Notes under the pieces: model-generated
What the model was told of the DNA's origin: nothing
What the model saw: only the letters and a program-made list of their open reading frames with translations
Databases searched by the model: none
Part shown: piece after piece, positions 45,202 through 53,967 of the stretch
How the letters are laid out: each line of letters begins with the position of its first letter
How positions within the stretch are numbered: position 1 is the stretch's first letter
Source of the DNA: Crocinitomicaceae bacterium
GTDB lineage: Bacteria > Bacteroidota > Bacteroidia > Flavobacteriales_D > Sanyastnellaceae
DNA length: 64,000 nt
NCBI GenBank assembly: GCA_002700285.1
Contig: PACT01000022.1
Location: forward strand, 1-64,000
Reading direction: 5' to 3'
Program-made: the position numbers and the translations under genes

Positions 45202-46125
45202 TTAACCTCTTATGGAGCGAAACTTAACCATGGCGCGTAGTTTATCCATGCGGTTGTGCCATTCTGATTCCTGAAGAGACTCTAACCTCTCGGTGCCAAA
45301 CGCTTCACATGTAAATGAGGCAAGTACTGAGCCCACCACTAAAGCTTGTTTTTTTGCTTCCCAAGATGTGTCGCCGAGTCGGGCCAAATAACCGATAAAC
45401 CCACCCGCAAAAGTGTCTCCCGCTCCCGTAGGGTCGACGACTTTCTTAAGCGGTACCGCTGGGCTGTAAAACACATGGCCCTCCTCAAACATAATTGCGC
45501 CGTGCTCCCCTTTTTTTATTACAACCGTTTTGGGGCCCATTTTATGAATTGCTTCTGCTGCTAAGGGTAGGCTTTTTATGCCTGTAAGCTGTCTCGCCTC
45601 ATCGTCGTTAATCATAAGCACATCGACTTTTGATATCACTTTTTTTAAGGCGTCCATCGCGATGTCCATCCAAAAATTCATTGTGTCTAAGACAATCAAG
45701 CTTGGTGTTGATTCAAGTTGTTCTATGACTGAAAGCTGAACGGCCGGGTCAAGATTTCCAAGCATTACAAATTTCGGGTGGAGGGCGTTCGGAGGAATTG
45801 TCGGCGACCACCCGTCGAGAACATTTAGCTCCGTTGTAACCGTATCCCTTCCGATGAGGTCTTCATGATAACTGCCTTCCCAAAAAAAACTTTTACCACC
45901 TTTAATTGTGACAAGGCCACTTGATCCAACACCCCTTGACTCTAGGGTAGAGAGGAATTCTTTTGGAAAGTCCTCCCCTATTACCGAAATAAGTTCCTGT
46001 TCTATAACAAAGTGAGACGCAGCCAAAGCGATATAGCTGGCGGCCCCACCAACGACACGGTCAGCTTTTCCTGATGGGGTTTCAATCGAATCAAACGCAA
46101 CTGTTCCTACAGTAACTAAAGACAT
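45202..46125 (-). CDS. PfkB family carbohydrate/nucleoside kinase
   Basis: 307 residues. The family features are VGGAASYIALAASHF near the N-terminus, MINDDEARQLTG, VVIKKGEHGAIMF and the closing VVDPTGAGDTFAGGFIGYL with the catalytic Asp. The substrate (sugar or nucleoside) cannot be told by eye. It seems to be monocistronic, facing away from the tRNA-Asn gene. Confidence 0.88.
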   Translation of the reverse strand: MSLVTVGTVAFDSIETPSGKADRVVGGAASYIALAASHFVIEQELISVIGEDFPKEFLSTLESRGVGSSGLVTIKGGKSFFWEGSYHEDLIGRDTVTTELNVLDGWSPTIPPNALHPKFVMLGNLDPAVQLSVIEQLESTPSLIVLDTMNFWMDIAMDALKKVISKVDVLMINDDEARQLTGIKSLPLAAEAIHKMGPKTVVIKKGEHGAIMFEEGHVFYSPAVPLKKVVDPTGAGDTFAGGFIGYLARLGDTSWEAKKQALVVGSVLASFTCEAFGTERLESLQESEWHNRMDKLRAMVKFRSIRG

Positions 46126-46181
46126 TAGAGTGTGGTTTTAGAAAAAAAATATAGAAAAAATCAATAAGAGCAGTAAAAGTA

Positions 46182-46212
46182 TTGCGGAATGTGCTTCGTT
46201 GATGTATTTTTG
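46182..46212 (+). promoter_or_regulatory. Promoter TTG-N20-TATTTTTG for tRNA-Asn
   Basis: TTG at 46182-46184, exactly 20 nt, then TATTTTTG at 46205-46212, a full match to the Bacteroidota promoter layout. The tRNA begins 15 nt later. Confidence 0.7.
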
Positions 46213-46227
46213 CGCACCAATCTGAAT

Positions 46228-46301
46228 TCCTCCTTAGCTCAGCTGGTTAGAGCATCTGACTGTTAATCAGAGGGTCCTTGGTTCGAGTCCAAGAGGAGGA
46301 G
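46228..46301 (+). tRNA. tRNA-Asn (anticodon GTT)
   Basis: 74-nt cloverleaf. The acceptor TCCTCCT pairs with AGGAGGA and is followed by a G discriminator. The D arm contains AGCTCAGCTGGTTAGAGC. The anticodon stem TCTGA/TCAGA carries loop CTGTTAA with GTT at 46262-46264. The T arm is CTTGG-TTCGAGT-CCAAG. CCA is not encoded. Confidence 0.97.
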
Positions 46302-46306
46302 CTTTG

Positions 46307-46336
46307 AAAGCCTCGCATTGTGCGGGGCTTTTTTGT
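46307..46336 (+). terminator. Terminator after tRNA-Asn
   Basis: Stem AAAGCCTCGCA/TGCGGGGCTTT with one G-T wobble and a TTG loop, followed by a run of T. It starts 6 nt past the tRNA. On the other strand it ends in TTTC and may also help end the LytTR regulator transcript. Confidence 0.85.
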
Positions 46337-46340
46337 TGTA

Positions 46341-47090
46341 TTAAAGGAGGTTTATTCTGCTGGCCAACGCGTCTTTATAAGACCCTCCCACAGGGATTTC
46401 TTTCTCCATATCCTCCATTGTAATGTTGGAGTACTTAATGCTTTCAATCGCGTTGAAGTTGACGATGTAGCTTCTGTGCACCCTGATAAAACGCCTGTCA
46501 CTCAGCTTTCTTTCAATCTCCTTCATTGTGCTGTGGATCGTGTAGCTTTCTTTTCTCGTGTGTATAACAACGTAATCTTTTAAGGCCTCCACAAACAAAA
46601 GGTCATCATGCTTGACGTGCATCAAGCGGCTTCTGTTTTTTACAAAAATAATATCCGCGCCAGATTTGTGTTCTGTGAGGCTTCGAAGAAACTCAGCTTC
46701 GTTTTTTAACTCAAGCTCTTTGCTGTGCTTGTGAAGCGCCATCTCAACCGCAGACTGTATGTCCGCATCCTTAAATGGTTTGAGTATATATCCGTGGGGC
46801 TCTGCCATTTTTGCTTGAGCAAGCGTGTTTTCATCCGCATATGCAGTAAGGAAAATAACAGGGACGTCTAAATTACGCTTGATCTCTTCGGCGGCGGCAA
46901 TTCCATTCATGTCTCCCTTGATCATAATGTCCATAAGGCACAGGTCGGGCTTGTGCTCTAGCGCTGCAGCTATGGCCTTCTCGCCAGTATCTACAGAAGC
47001 CACAACGTCATACCCAAGCTGCCCTAGGCATCTTTCAATATCTTTTCTTACAATACTCTCGTCCTCGGTTACTAATATTTTCTTTGCCAT
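46341..47090 (-). CDS. LytTR-family response regulator
   Basis: 249 residues. Receiver domain (1-120) with the acidic pocket LVTEDES, phospho-acceptor Asp in DLCLMDIMIKGDMNG, VIFLTAYAD and the Lys in YILKPF. The LytTR DNA-binding domain (about 150-249) has LLFVEALKDYVVIHT, FIRVHRSYIVN and VGGSYKDALASRI. It begins 12 nt after the PAS kinase gene, so the two form a cognate pair. Target genes are unknown. Confidence 0.93.
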   Translation of the reverse strand: MAKKILVTEDESIVRKDIERCLGQLGYDVVASVDTGEKAIAAALEHKPDLCLMDIMIKGDMNGIAAAEEIKRNLDVPVIFLTAYADENTLAQAKMAEPHGYILKPFKDADIQSAVEMALHKHSKELELKNEAEFLRSLTEHKSGADIIFVKNRSRLMHVKHDDLLFVEALKDYVVIHTRKESYTIHSTMKEIERKLSDRRFIRVHRSYIVNFNAIESIKYSNITMEDMEKEIPVGGSYKDALASRINLL

Positions 47091-47102
47091 CTTAGGTTGT
47101 GT

Positions 47103-50036
47103 TTACGTCAGGTTGTGCGCCTCAAAGCTAATTAAAAAAGAACTCCCTTTGCGACCATCCTTTGTGCTTTCTACTACAAGTTTTGCCTCTAGTTGTTCTG
47201 ACAGCGCCTGAATGAGGTACAGCCCAAGGGATTCGTTTTTATTAAGGCTAAAATCCTCTGGCAACCCCACACCATCATCTCTTACTTCGATCTCGATTCT
47301 GCCATCTAGTTTTGCGACCCTTAAAAAAACAACCCCCTTCTTTCGTCCTTTAAATGCGTATTTCAATGCGTTTGACACAAGTTCGTTTACGATTAACCCA
47401 CTTGGGATCGCTTGATCAAGGGTTAGGTAAACATCTTCAAACGCAGACTGAAGGGCCACCTCGCAGTCTGGTGTAGAATAGCTGTGAATAAGGTTTGTGC
47501 TTAAGCGCTTTAGGTAGTCTGCAAAACTTATTGAAGAAAAGTCTGTGTGCCTATAGAGGGATTCGTGGATGTAGCTCATGGTCGCGATCCTGCTTTGACT
47601 TTCTTCAAGCACCTGAACAAGCGTTGGGTCTTTCACGAATGACCTTTGGAGGCTCATAAGACTGCTGATCACTTGAAGGTTGTTTTTCACCCTGTGATGC
47701 ACCTCTTTAAGCAGAACCTCCTTTTCTTTTAGGGCCAAACGGATCGCCCTGTCTATTTCCTTTCGCTCGGTAATGTCATATGCAATGCAACTAATCTCAT
47801 TTTGAGCCTCGTCTAAAGAAATGGGGTTCAAAAAGATATGAAACCACTTTACCTCACCCGAGGCTATTTTAAGAGGGAGCTCAAAGTCTTTTGCGTTGCC
47901 TTTTAGGGCCTTTTTAAACAAGCGGATTTGTCCTTGATAAGACTCGTCTGTTATGAACTTTGAGATATTTGATACAAAAGACATTCCAAGCTCTACGCTC
48001 TTAGAGAGCTTATCCTCCATCAACCTTTTAAAGTTGTTGTTAAATGAGGTGATTTGGTCATCTCTATTTAGGGTAAACATAACGAGGTTTTGAGTCGAGT
48101 CAAAGATTGAGTCGAGTTTTGCCGATTGAGACTTTGCTTCTTTTTCGTGGTGTCTCATTTCGGATATATCTAAATATATCCCTCGCATCCCAATGGCTTT
48201 TCCGTTGTCATCATATTGGGCGGACGACGCGCCTAAAACTATTAATTCTTCCCCTTTTGAATCCAAAAACACGCGCTCCTCTTGTTTTCCGTTTAGGGCG
48301 TTTATCCAATCTTTGTTTTTTGTGGGGAAGTTTTTTATGATTCCCTTAAGGGTCGTTTTTGAAAGACTTGTTTTTGTGAAGCCTAGTTTTTTATAGAACG
48401 AAGGGTTCGCGTATGTGAAGTGTCCCGCGGAGTCCACCACAAAAATAATATCTGTGGCGTTTTCTAAAATATCCCTATACCTTTCTTCGCTAGACTTAAG
48501 CTCTTCTTCCGCCAACTTCATGTCTGTTATATCTCTGCCCACCGCCATCGCCCCTAAAGACCGCCCAGTACCATCTCTCATTGTCGCTACAGAGATAAAC
48601 ATACTGAACGTTTCTCCTGAAGACCTCCTTCCTTCTATTTCTCCCGAAAAGTAACTTCTTTGTTGGAGCTCTTCAAAAACGCCATTGGCTGTTTTTTCAT
48701 CTATAATAAACGCTTTAAAATTAGGGGTGCTTTCTTGGTTTGGTTCTATTCCAAACTCCACCGAAAAGGCGTGGTTGTATTGTTGTAGGTTACCCTCCAT
48801 GTCGAACGCAACGATCATATCTATGGACGATTCAATAATAGATCTGTTAAACTCCTCTGCGTCCCTAAGTCGCGCTTGTGTTTTTTTATGCTTTGTTATT
48901 TCCTCTTTAAGCATAAGGTTAGACTCCTCTGCCAAGGTCGCTCTCATCTGCTCCCTCATGAGTTGAATTCTTGTGCTGAGGTCTGTAACTGTAACCTGAA
49001 TTGCTGGAGATCTGTCGTGAAAAGAAAGTGTCATTCTTATTCCTACTTCTTTTTCGGCGCCATCCCTAAGAACCATCATCACCTCTCGGTATGGCGGCCT
49101 GTCCCCGTTTCTTACTTTTTCTACGTCTTCCTTTACAACAACCTTATCCTCGTCTTTAAACAGGTCAATAAACACTTCGTCATAGATGTAATCTTCAACC
49201 CTTTCGTTAAGAAGCTCAAGTCCACCTGTGTTTGTATATTTAATTCGTCCATCAACGATTAAAAACAAGCCGATAGGGCTCGACTCCACCAACATCCTAA
49301 ACCGCTCTTTTGTTTGAAGCAAGTCAAACTCTGTGCGCTTGCGATCTGTGATATCATAGAGCATTAATATTTGCTCACTTCCCTCCTCTTTTCCATCACT
49401 CCTTGTTGCTTCGAGATAAATTGATCTCCCTTGTTTGGTGACTCCCCTTAGTTCACATCTCATGCCCCAATTTCTCCTTGCAGAGAGTCGCTGCCAATCT
49501 CTTTCGTCTATAAAATCTAAGATAGAGACCCCAACTGGCACGCTTTCGTGACCAAACATGATCGCAAATTGTTCGTTTGAATCTTGAATAATTCCATCAC
49601 TAAGAAAAACGATTCCCTCCATTGCAAATTGAGACAATACCCTAAACCTTGCCTCGCTTTCTCTTATTTCGTTGTCATAAAACAATCTTTCTGAAATATC
49701 TCTTACCTGGAGAGATTCTGTGTTTTTTTCTATTTGAGCGATTTTTATCTCACAATGAAACTCACTTCCATCTATTCTTCTGGCAAGGACACAAATCTTA
49801 ATAACCCTACCTGATTTTCGAGACTTTTTAAGCTTACTGATTAGCAAGCTATGTTCGTCTGGTAAATAGTTAAATATTCCTGAATCTTTTGACAACGGAT
49901 CGAACCCCACCCACTCATCTTCTTCGCAATGAAATATTCTTCTTGCGTGCCTGTTGCTTTTTATTACTTTTCCTTTCTCAAGAATAAAACGTGCCTCAGC
50001 AGATTTTTCAAAAAGAATATTATCTAAATTATCCAC
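47103..50036 (-). CDS. Multi-PAS sensor histidine kinase (HisKA_2 type)
   Basis: 977 residues beginning at a GTG (50034-50036). About six PAS-like domains can be traced: FILEKGKVIKSNRHARRIF, EGIVFLSDGIIQDSNEQF, IGLFLIVDGRIKYTNTGG, DMIVAFDMEGNLQQYNHAF, DIIFVVDSAGHFTYANPSF and LVMFTLNRDDQITSFNNNF. HisKA_2 follows (LLKEVHHRVKNNLQVISSLMSLQ), then a HATPase domain (LVSNALKYAF, VRDDGVGLP). There is no membrane helix, so it is a cytoplasmic sensor. The frameshifted MORN gene ends 4 nt upstream and the regulator starts 12 nt downstream. Confidence 0.92.
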   Translation of the reverse strand: MDNLDNILFEKSAEARFILEKGKVIKSNRHARRIFHCEEDEWVGFDPLSKDSGIFNYLPDEHSLLISKLKKSRKSGRVIKICVLARRIDGSEFHCEIKIAQIEKNTESLQVRDISERLFYDNEIRESEARFRVLSQFAMEGIVFLSDGIIQDSNEQFAIMFGHESVPVGVSILDFIDERDWQRLSARRNWGMRCELRGVTKQGRSIYLEATRSDGKEEGSEQILMLYDITDRKRTEFDLLQTKERFRMLVESSPIGLFLIVDGRIKYTNTGGLELLNERVEDYIYDEVFIDLFKDEDKVVVKEDVEKVRNGDRPPYREVMMVLRDGAEKEVGIRMTLSFHDRSPAIQVTVTDLSTRIQLMREQMRATLAEESNLMLKEEITKHKKTQARLRDAEEFNRSIIESSIDMIVAFDMEGNLQQYNHAFSVEFGIEPNQESTPNFKAFIIDEKTANGVFEELQQRSYFSGEIEGRRSSGETFSMFISVATMRDGTGRSLGAMAVGRDITDMKLAEEELKSSEERYRDILENATDIIFVVDSAGHFTYANPSFYKKLGFTKTSLSKTTLKGIIKNFPTKNKDWINALNGKQEERVFLDSKGEELIVLGASSAQYDDNGKAIGMRGIYLDISEMRHHEKEAKSQSAKLDSIFDSTQNLVMFTLNRDDQITSFNNNFKRLMEDKLSKSVELGMSFVSNISKFITDESYQGQIRLFKKALKGNAKDFELPLKIASGEVKWFHIFLNPISLDEAQNEISCIAYDITERKEIDRAIRLALKEKEVLLKEVHHRVKNNLQVISSLMSLQRSFVKDPTLVQVLEESQSRIATMSYIHESLYRHTDFSSISFADYLKRLSTNLIHSYSTPDCEVALQSAFEDVYLTLDQAIPSGLIVNELVSNALKYAFKGRKKGVVFLRVAKLDGRIEIEVRDDGVGLPEDFSLNKNESLGLYLIQALSEQLEAKLVVESTKDGRKGSSFLISFEAHNLT

Positions 50037-50040
50037 GGGC

Positions 50041-51342
50041 TCAAGGTCGTGATGAATCTCTATTTCTCACCACCCTTCTGCCATCTACTTTCCACAACTT
50101 ATCGTGTCTAAACAAGTATATATAATCTATTTCACCGTTTTGTAAGTAATACCTCCATTTCCCATGTTTTGCGCCGCCTTCATATTTCCCTGAAATCTTG
50201 ATGGTTCCATCTGCATACCAGTGTTTATGAAGACCCTCTGGTTGACCAAACGAATAGGTTCCCTCAAACATTTTACCCCCTCCTGAATACCGATGAATCC
50301 ATTTTCCATCCAACTCTCCATTGAGATAGTTTCCTTCTTCAATATGATCGTTTACGTGATACATCCAAAAGCCAACCCTCATCCCGTTTTTATATAATCC
50401 TTTTAAAATCAATAATTTATTTAAACCAAATTCTTCAAATTCTCCATCCTCTAACCCTCTACTGTATTCTTCTGATCTAATTACAAACCCACTTTCTTCC
50501 ATCCACCTCCACTTTCCATCAAGCCTTCCATTATCATATGATCCTGTTTGTTCTACCCATCCATTTGAATGATAAAAAATCCATTTTCCTACTCTGTTTC
50601 CATTCTCAAACTTACCCTCAGCTCTGATGGATTCATCATCATAATATAGTTTCCAATCTCCTTGTTCGTTGCCTGAAATATCTATTATACCCTTACCAAT
50701 TACTATTCCGTCTTTAAAAATAGCTGATGAAACAACTTCTCCTTCTTCGTTAAAAGTTCTGCTTACACCGTTTTTAAGACCGTTTTTATAAGCTGTTTCT
50801 TCTTCTTTATTTCCCTTTTTATCAAATGTTCGTCGAACTTCTGTCTTGCTTAAATCATTCTCGTTTTCAACCCTAATTCCAAATTCATAACGTATCACAT
50901 CTTGAATATCTCCCCTTTGATTATAAAAACGAAACACACCATGCCTTAGGTTATTCTTAAAAGGACCTTCTTCTTTTATGTTTTCATTTTCATGAAACTC
51001 CTTCCAAAGTCCATTTTTTTCTCCTTGATTGTTATATCTATTAAACTTTTCTATTGAAGTTATTAATCCATTCTTATAGGATGAAAAACTTATTTTTCTA
51101 CCATTTTGCGCATATTCAATAGATTTTCCGTGCTTTTTATTTTCTTTCAGTTTGATTTTGTATTGAATTTGTCCTTCTGGAAAATACAAATATTCAAATC
51201 CCTCCTTTGACCCTGACAACCAGTTTGTAATTATTGAAGTATTTCCGTTTTCATAATATTTAATTTCTCTTCCTTCCTTTTTGTCATTGATATAATAAAT
51301 TTCTTTTTCAAGTGATGAATCTTCTCTGTAAAATTTCCACAC
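50041..51342 (-). CDS. MORN-repeat protein, downstream part of a frameshifted gene
   Basis: 433 codons of MORN/YwqK-type repeats with the pattern G.W..Y...G....G.Y..G...G (ENGRRNGKWIFYHSNG-like units, about fourteen copies). The first ATG-like codon here is a GTG (51340-51342) inside a repeat, not a genuine start, and no signal peptide precedes it. The frame continues upstream in register with the preceding fragment (51353-51607) if one base is removed from a ten-A run (51356-51365), reading through KKNKLEGVWKFY. MORN repeats bind lipids in some proteins; the YwqK antitoxin label is common in databases, but I see no toxin. The region is visibly AT-richer than its neighbours. Confidence 0.75.
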   Translation of the reverse strand: MWKFYREDSSLEKEIYYINDKKEGREIKYYENGNTSIITNWLSGSKEGFEYLYFPEGQIQYKIKLKENKKHGKSIEYAQNGRKISFSSYKNGLITSIEKFNRYNNQGEKNGLWKEFHENENIKEEGPFKNNLRHGVFRFYNQRGDIQDVIRYEFGIRVENENDLSKTEVRRTFDKKGNKEEETAYKNGLKNGVSRTFNEEGEVVSSAIFKDGIVIGKGIIDISGNEQGDWKLYYDDESIRAEGKFENGNRVGKWIFYHSNGWVEQTGSYDNGRLDGKWRWMEESGFVIRSEEYSRGLEDGEFEEFGLNKLLILKGLYKNGMRVGFWMYHVNDHIEEGNYLNGELDGKWIHRYSGGGKMFEGTYSFGQPEGLHKHWYADGTIKISGKYEGGAKHGKWRYYLQNGEIDYIYLFRHDKLWKVDGRRVVRNRDSSRP

Positions 51343-51352
51343 ACCTTCTAAT

Positions 51353-51607
51353 TTATTTTTTTTTTCTTAACCCCAAACTTTTTATAGCACCACTTTTAAA
51401 ATAAGATTTCCAAATACCTTCTGGAATTCCATCTACAAAACACCCTTCACTTGAGAGGCTTCCATTTGAAAAAAAATATTCTGTCCATTCACATTTTTCT
51501 AAATCTTTTTGAGCATTTATTTCAGAAAAAGAAAAGGAGAGACTTAAACACACTAATAGTATATATATATTCTTTAAATAATTAGTAGTTATAATAGTCT
51601 TGTTCAT
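51353..51607 (-). CDS. Signal peptide and first MORN unit, upstream part of the frameshifted gene
   Basis: From the ATG at 51605-51607 a signal peptide (MNKTIITTNYLKNIYILLVC, cut at SEINAQ) leads into EWTEYFFSNGSLSSEG and GIWKSYFKSGAIKSLGL, the same MORN rhythm as the downstream fragment. It stops at 51353 directly after a ten-A run. An in-frame ATG further upstream (51730) adds a non-signal stretch and is rejected. Either a single exported protein is made by slippage at the A run, the gene is a recent pseudogene, or the base is a sequencing error. Confidence 0.7.
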   Translation of the reverse strand: MNKTIITTNYLKNIYILLVCLSLSFSFSEINAQKDLEKCEWTEYFFSNGSLSSEGCFVDGIPEGIWKSYFKSGAIKSLGLRKKK

Positions 51608-51984
51608 AACAGGTATAACTATATCTAAAATAATTTTGTTTTCCGTTTTCAGCCAACAAATCAACTTAAAGTTAACATGTTTTAAACATGCTTGATATTT
51701 ATTCATCAAGTATTTAAGGTAGGTTTTCAACGTGGATTCAATAAAGATATAAATTATAAAAAGGACTTTTTTTCTATTTTTAAAAAGTTAACAAAGACTC
51801 AAAAGATGATCAAAAGATTTTGTAAATACACGACTTAAAAATTAGGTTTTGAAGGACTGTCTTTTGCCTAGCGCCTAAAACCCAAACAACCTAATGGTTT
51901 TTATTATTGAATATCAACACTTTTTAATGGGGTAATGAACAACGGTTGTTAATTACCTTGCAACCACTTTAAACCCCCTTTTCC
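51608..51984 (+). other. AT-rich intergenic region, no gene seen
   Basis: 377 bp between the divergent MORN and rpiB-M28 genes. It contains a near-palindrome CATGTTTTAAACATG (51676-51690) and a hairpin CTTGAT/ATCAAG around an AT loop (51691-51710). No ORF with coding features, tRNA or perfect TAnnTTTG box with a TTG partner was found. It probably holds two divergent promoters. Confidence 0.6.
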
Positions 51985-53967
51985 ATGAATATTAGTATAG
52001 GTTGCGACCACGCTGGACCAGTTTACAAAACAACAATCAGTAACCACCTCAAAGAACGAGGTTTTTCGGTGAAAAATTGCGGAACAGACGGAGAAGAGAG
52101 TGTAGATTATCCAGATTTTGCCCACGCGGTTGCGAATGATATAAATAACAAAACCTCAGAGCTGGGTGTTTTGATATGCGGATCAGCCAACGGAGTTGCT
52201 ATGACCGCGAATAAACACAATACAATCAGGGCCGCAATAGCTTGGACGCCAGAAATTGCAACCCTCGCCAGAACACATAACAACGCAAACGTTATTTGTA
52301 TTCCAGCAAGATTTGTCACCGAACCTGAGGCAATTCAAATTGTAGACGCCTTTATGGACGCCAAATTTGAGGGAGGACGACATGCAAGGCGAGTTGGAAA
52401 AATAGCGTGTTTTGTCTTTGCAACCCTTTTGGGATTAAGCCCAGCGCTTGCTCAAATTACAGGGACACCAGAACCTCTGTCCCCAGCCGTCTATTCCGAG
52501 ACGCTAGACACAAACAACCTGAAGGGTCATTTAAGCATTATTGCGTCTGATGGTTTTGAGGGAAGAGAAACAGGAACAAGGGGCGCAGATCTTACCGCAG
52601 CATATTTAGAGAGCTATTATTTAAGCATCGGGTTTAGCCCTTATGACGGTAAGTCATTCACCCAACAGGTGCCGATGATCAACGCCCAAATTAACGGAGG
52701 CACAGTCACTGTGAGTGATAACCAATACAACATTGTCAATGACTTCCTTGTGTACCCAGGAATAGAAGAGCTGACCATAGACTCCTCTGCGATGGTTTTT
52801 GCGGGATATGGAATCATAAACGAAGCGATTAATGAATATTCAGGGCTAGACGTCAAAGGAAAAGTCGTTGTTGTGTTGTCTGGGGACCCCAGAGATGAAG
52901 CGTCTGAATGGGCAAGCAACACATCCTTAAAGAGAGAAGTTGCAGACTCGCTAGGCGCGAAAGCATTTGTCATGCTTATGAAAGACCCAGCCTACGCCAC
53001 AGTTAAAGGTCGAATGAAGTTCTATATGATGCGAAAATCGACTGTTTTAAACAGGAATAAAGACGGAGGGGGCTCAACAATCCCCACTTTTTTATTATCA
53101 GACAAGAGCGGTAGCGACTGGCTTTCGTCAGTAAAAGGCGTGAAAACAGCTTCAAAAGCAAGGGGAAAAGCGGAGAAAAAAGGCACCTGCCCCACAGGAG
53201 AAATTGACCATTTGTGGAGCCACGAGATTGACATGGGCTCACACAATTTTAACGGCCTAAATGTACTCGCCTACCTTCCTGGTTCAGACTCCCTCCTTCA
53301 AAAGGAACTCGTTGTGATCACTTCACACTATGACCACATAGGTATCGTGAATGGGGAGGTCAACAACGGCGCAGATGATGATGGGTCAGGAACAGTGACG
53401 GTGATGGAGGTCGCGCGGTTATATATGGAGGCACATAAAGACGGTAATGGACCAAGAAGAAGTGTTCTTTTTATGAATGTTGTGGGAGAGGAAAAAGGTC
53501 TGTTGGGTTCAGAATGGTACTCTGACCACCCAATCTTTCCTCTAGAAAACACAGTGGCTAACCTTAATGTTGATATGGTGGGTAGGGTTGACGAAGCCCA
53601 TGCTGATGACGAAAAATACGTTTACTTAATCGGCGCCGACAAACTCAGTTCAGAGCTACATGAAATATCTGAACAAGCAAACACAGACTACACAAACATT
53701 AAGCTGGATTATACCTTTAACGCGCCTGACGATCCGAACAGGTTTTACTACCGTTCTGACCATTATAATTTTGCAAAACACAACATTCCCGTCATTTTCT
53801 ATTTCAGCGGCGTTCATGAAGACTACCATGCGCCAGGAGATGATGTAGAAAAAGTAATGTTTACGAAAACCGGAGAAATAGGAAAGCTTGTGTTTAACAC
53901 GGCTTGGACACTCTTAAATAGAGACAAAAGAATCGTCGTGGATAAGGTTAACGACTTTTCTGAATAA
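51985..53967 (+). CDS. rpiB: Ribose-5-phosphate isomerase B fused to exported M28 peptidase
   Basis: 660 residues in one frame. Residues 1-140 are a complete RpiB: GCDHAG, catalytic-type C65 in LICGSANGVAMTANKH, R.HNNANVICIPAR (H98), and the usual end FEGGRHARRVGKI. Residues 141-157 (ACFVFATLLGLSPALAQ) are a signal-peptide core. Residues 165-660 are an M28 zinc peptidase with H448.D450, D465, E502E503, D530 and H615 as metal and catalytic residues. No in-frame stop separates them. An internal ATG at 52354 (M124) could start an exported peptidase alone. RpiB interconverts ribose-5-phosphate and ribulose-5-phosphate. The 3' end overlaps the convergent TlpA-like gene by 20 nt. Confidence 0.9.
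   Translation: MNISIGCDHAGPVYKTTISNHLKERGFSVKNCGTDGEESVDYPDFAHAVANDINNKTSELGVLICGSANGVAMTANKHNTIRAAIAWTPEIATLARTHNNANVICIPARFVTEPEAIQIVDAFMDAKFEGGRHARRVGKIACFVFATLLGLSPALAQITGTPEPLSPAVYSETLDTNNLKGHLSIIASDGFEGRETGTRGADLTAAYLESYYLSIGFSPYDGKSFTQQVPMINAQINGGTVTVSDNQYNIVNDFLVYPGIEELTIDSSAMVFAGYGIINEAINEYSGLDVKGKVVVVLSGDPRDEASEWASNTSLKREVADSLGAKAFVMLMKDPAYATVKGRMKFYMMRKSTVLNRNKDGGGSTIPTFLLSDKSGSDWLSSVKGVKTASKARGKAEKKGTCPTGEIDHLWSHEIDMGSHNFNGLNVLAYLPGSDSLLQKELVVITSHYDHIGIVNGEVNNGADDDGSGTVTVMEVARLYMEAHKDGNGPRRSVLFMNVVGEEKGLLGSEWYSDHPIFPLENTVANLNVDMVGRVDEAHADDEKYVYLIGADKLSSELHEISEQANTDYTNIKLDYTFNAPDDPNRFYYRSDHYNFAKHNIPVIFYFSGVHEDYHAPGDDVEKVMFTKTGEIGKLVFNTAWTLLNRDKRIVVDKVNDFSE

Noticed and set aside
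49990-50036. DnaA-box-like TTATCCACG near the kinase start as part of oriC
   Set aside because: Single matches occur here and at other places (for example near 23035); there is no cluster or AT-rich unwinding region.
50041-51607. YwqK-type antitoxin of a toxin-antitoxin system
   Set aside because: MORN-repeat proteins often carry that label, but no toxin gene is next to it and the neighbour is a two-component system.
51608-51730. Longer start (51730) for the first MORN fragment
   Set aside because: The extra residues are not a signal peptide, whereas the ATG at 51607 begins a clear one.
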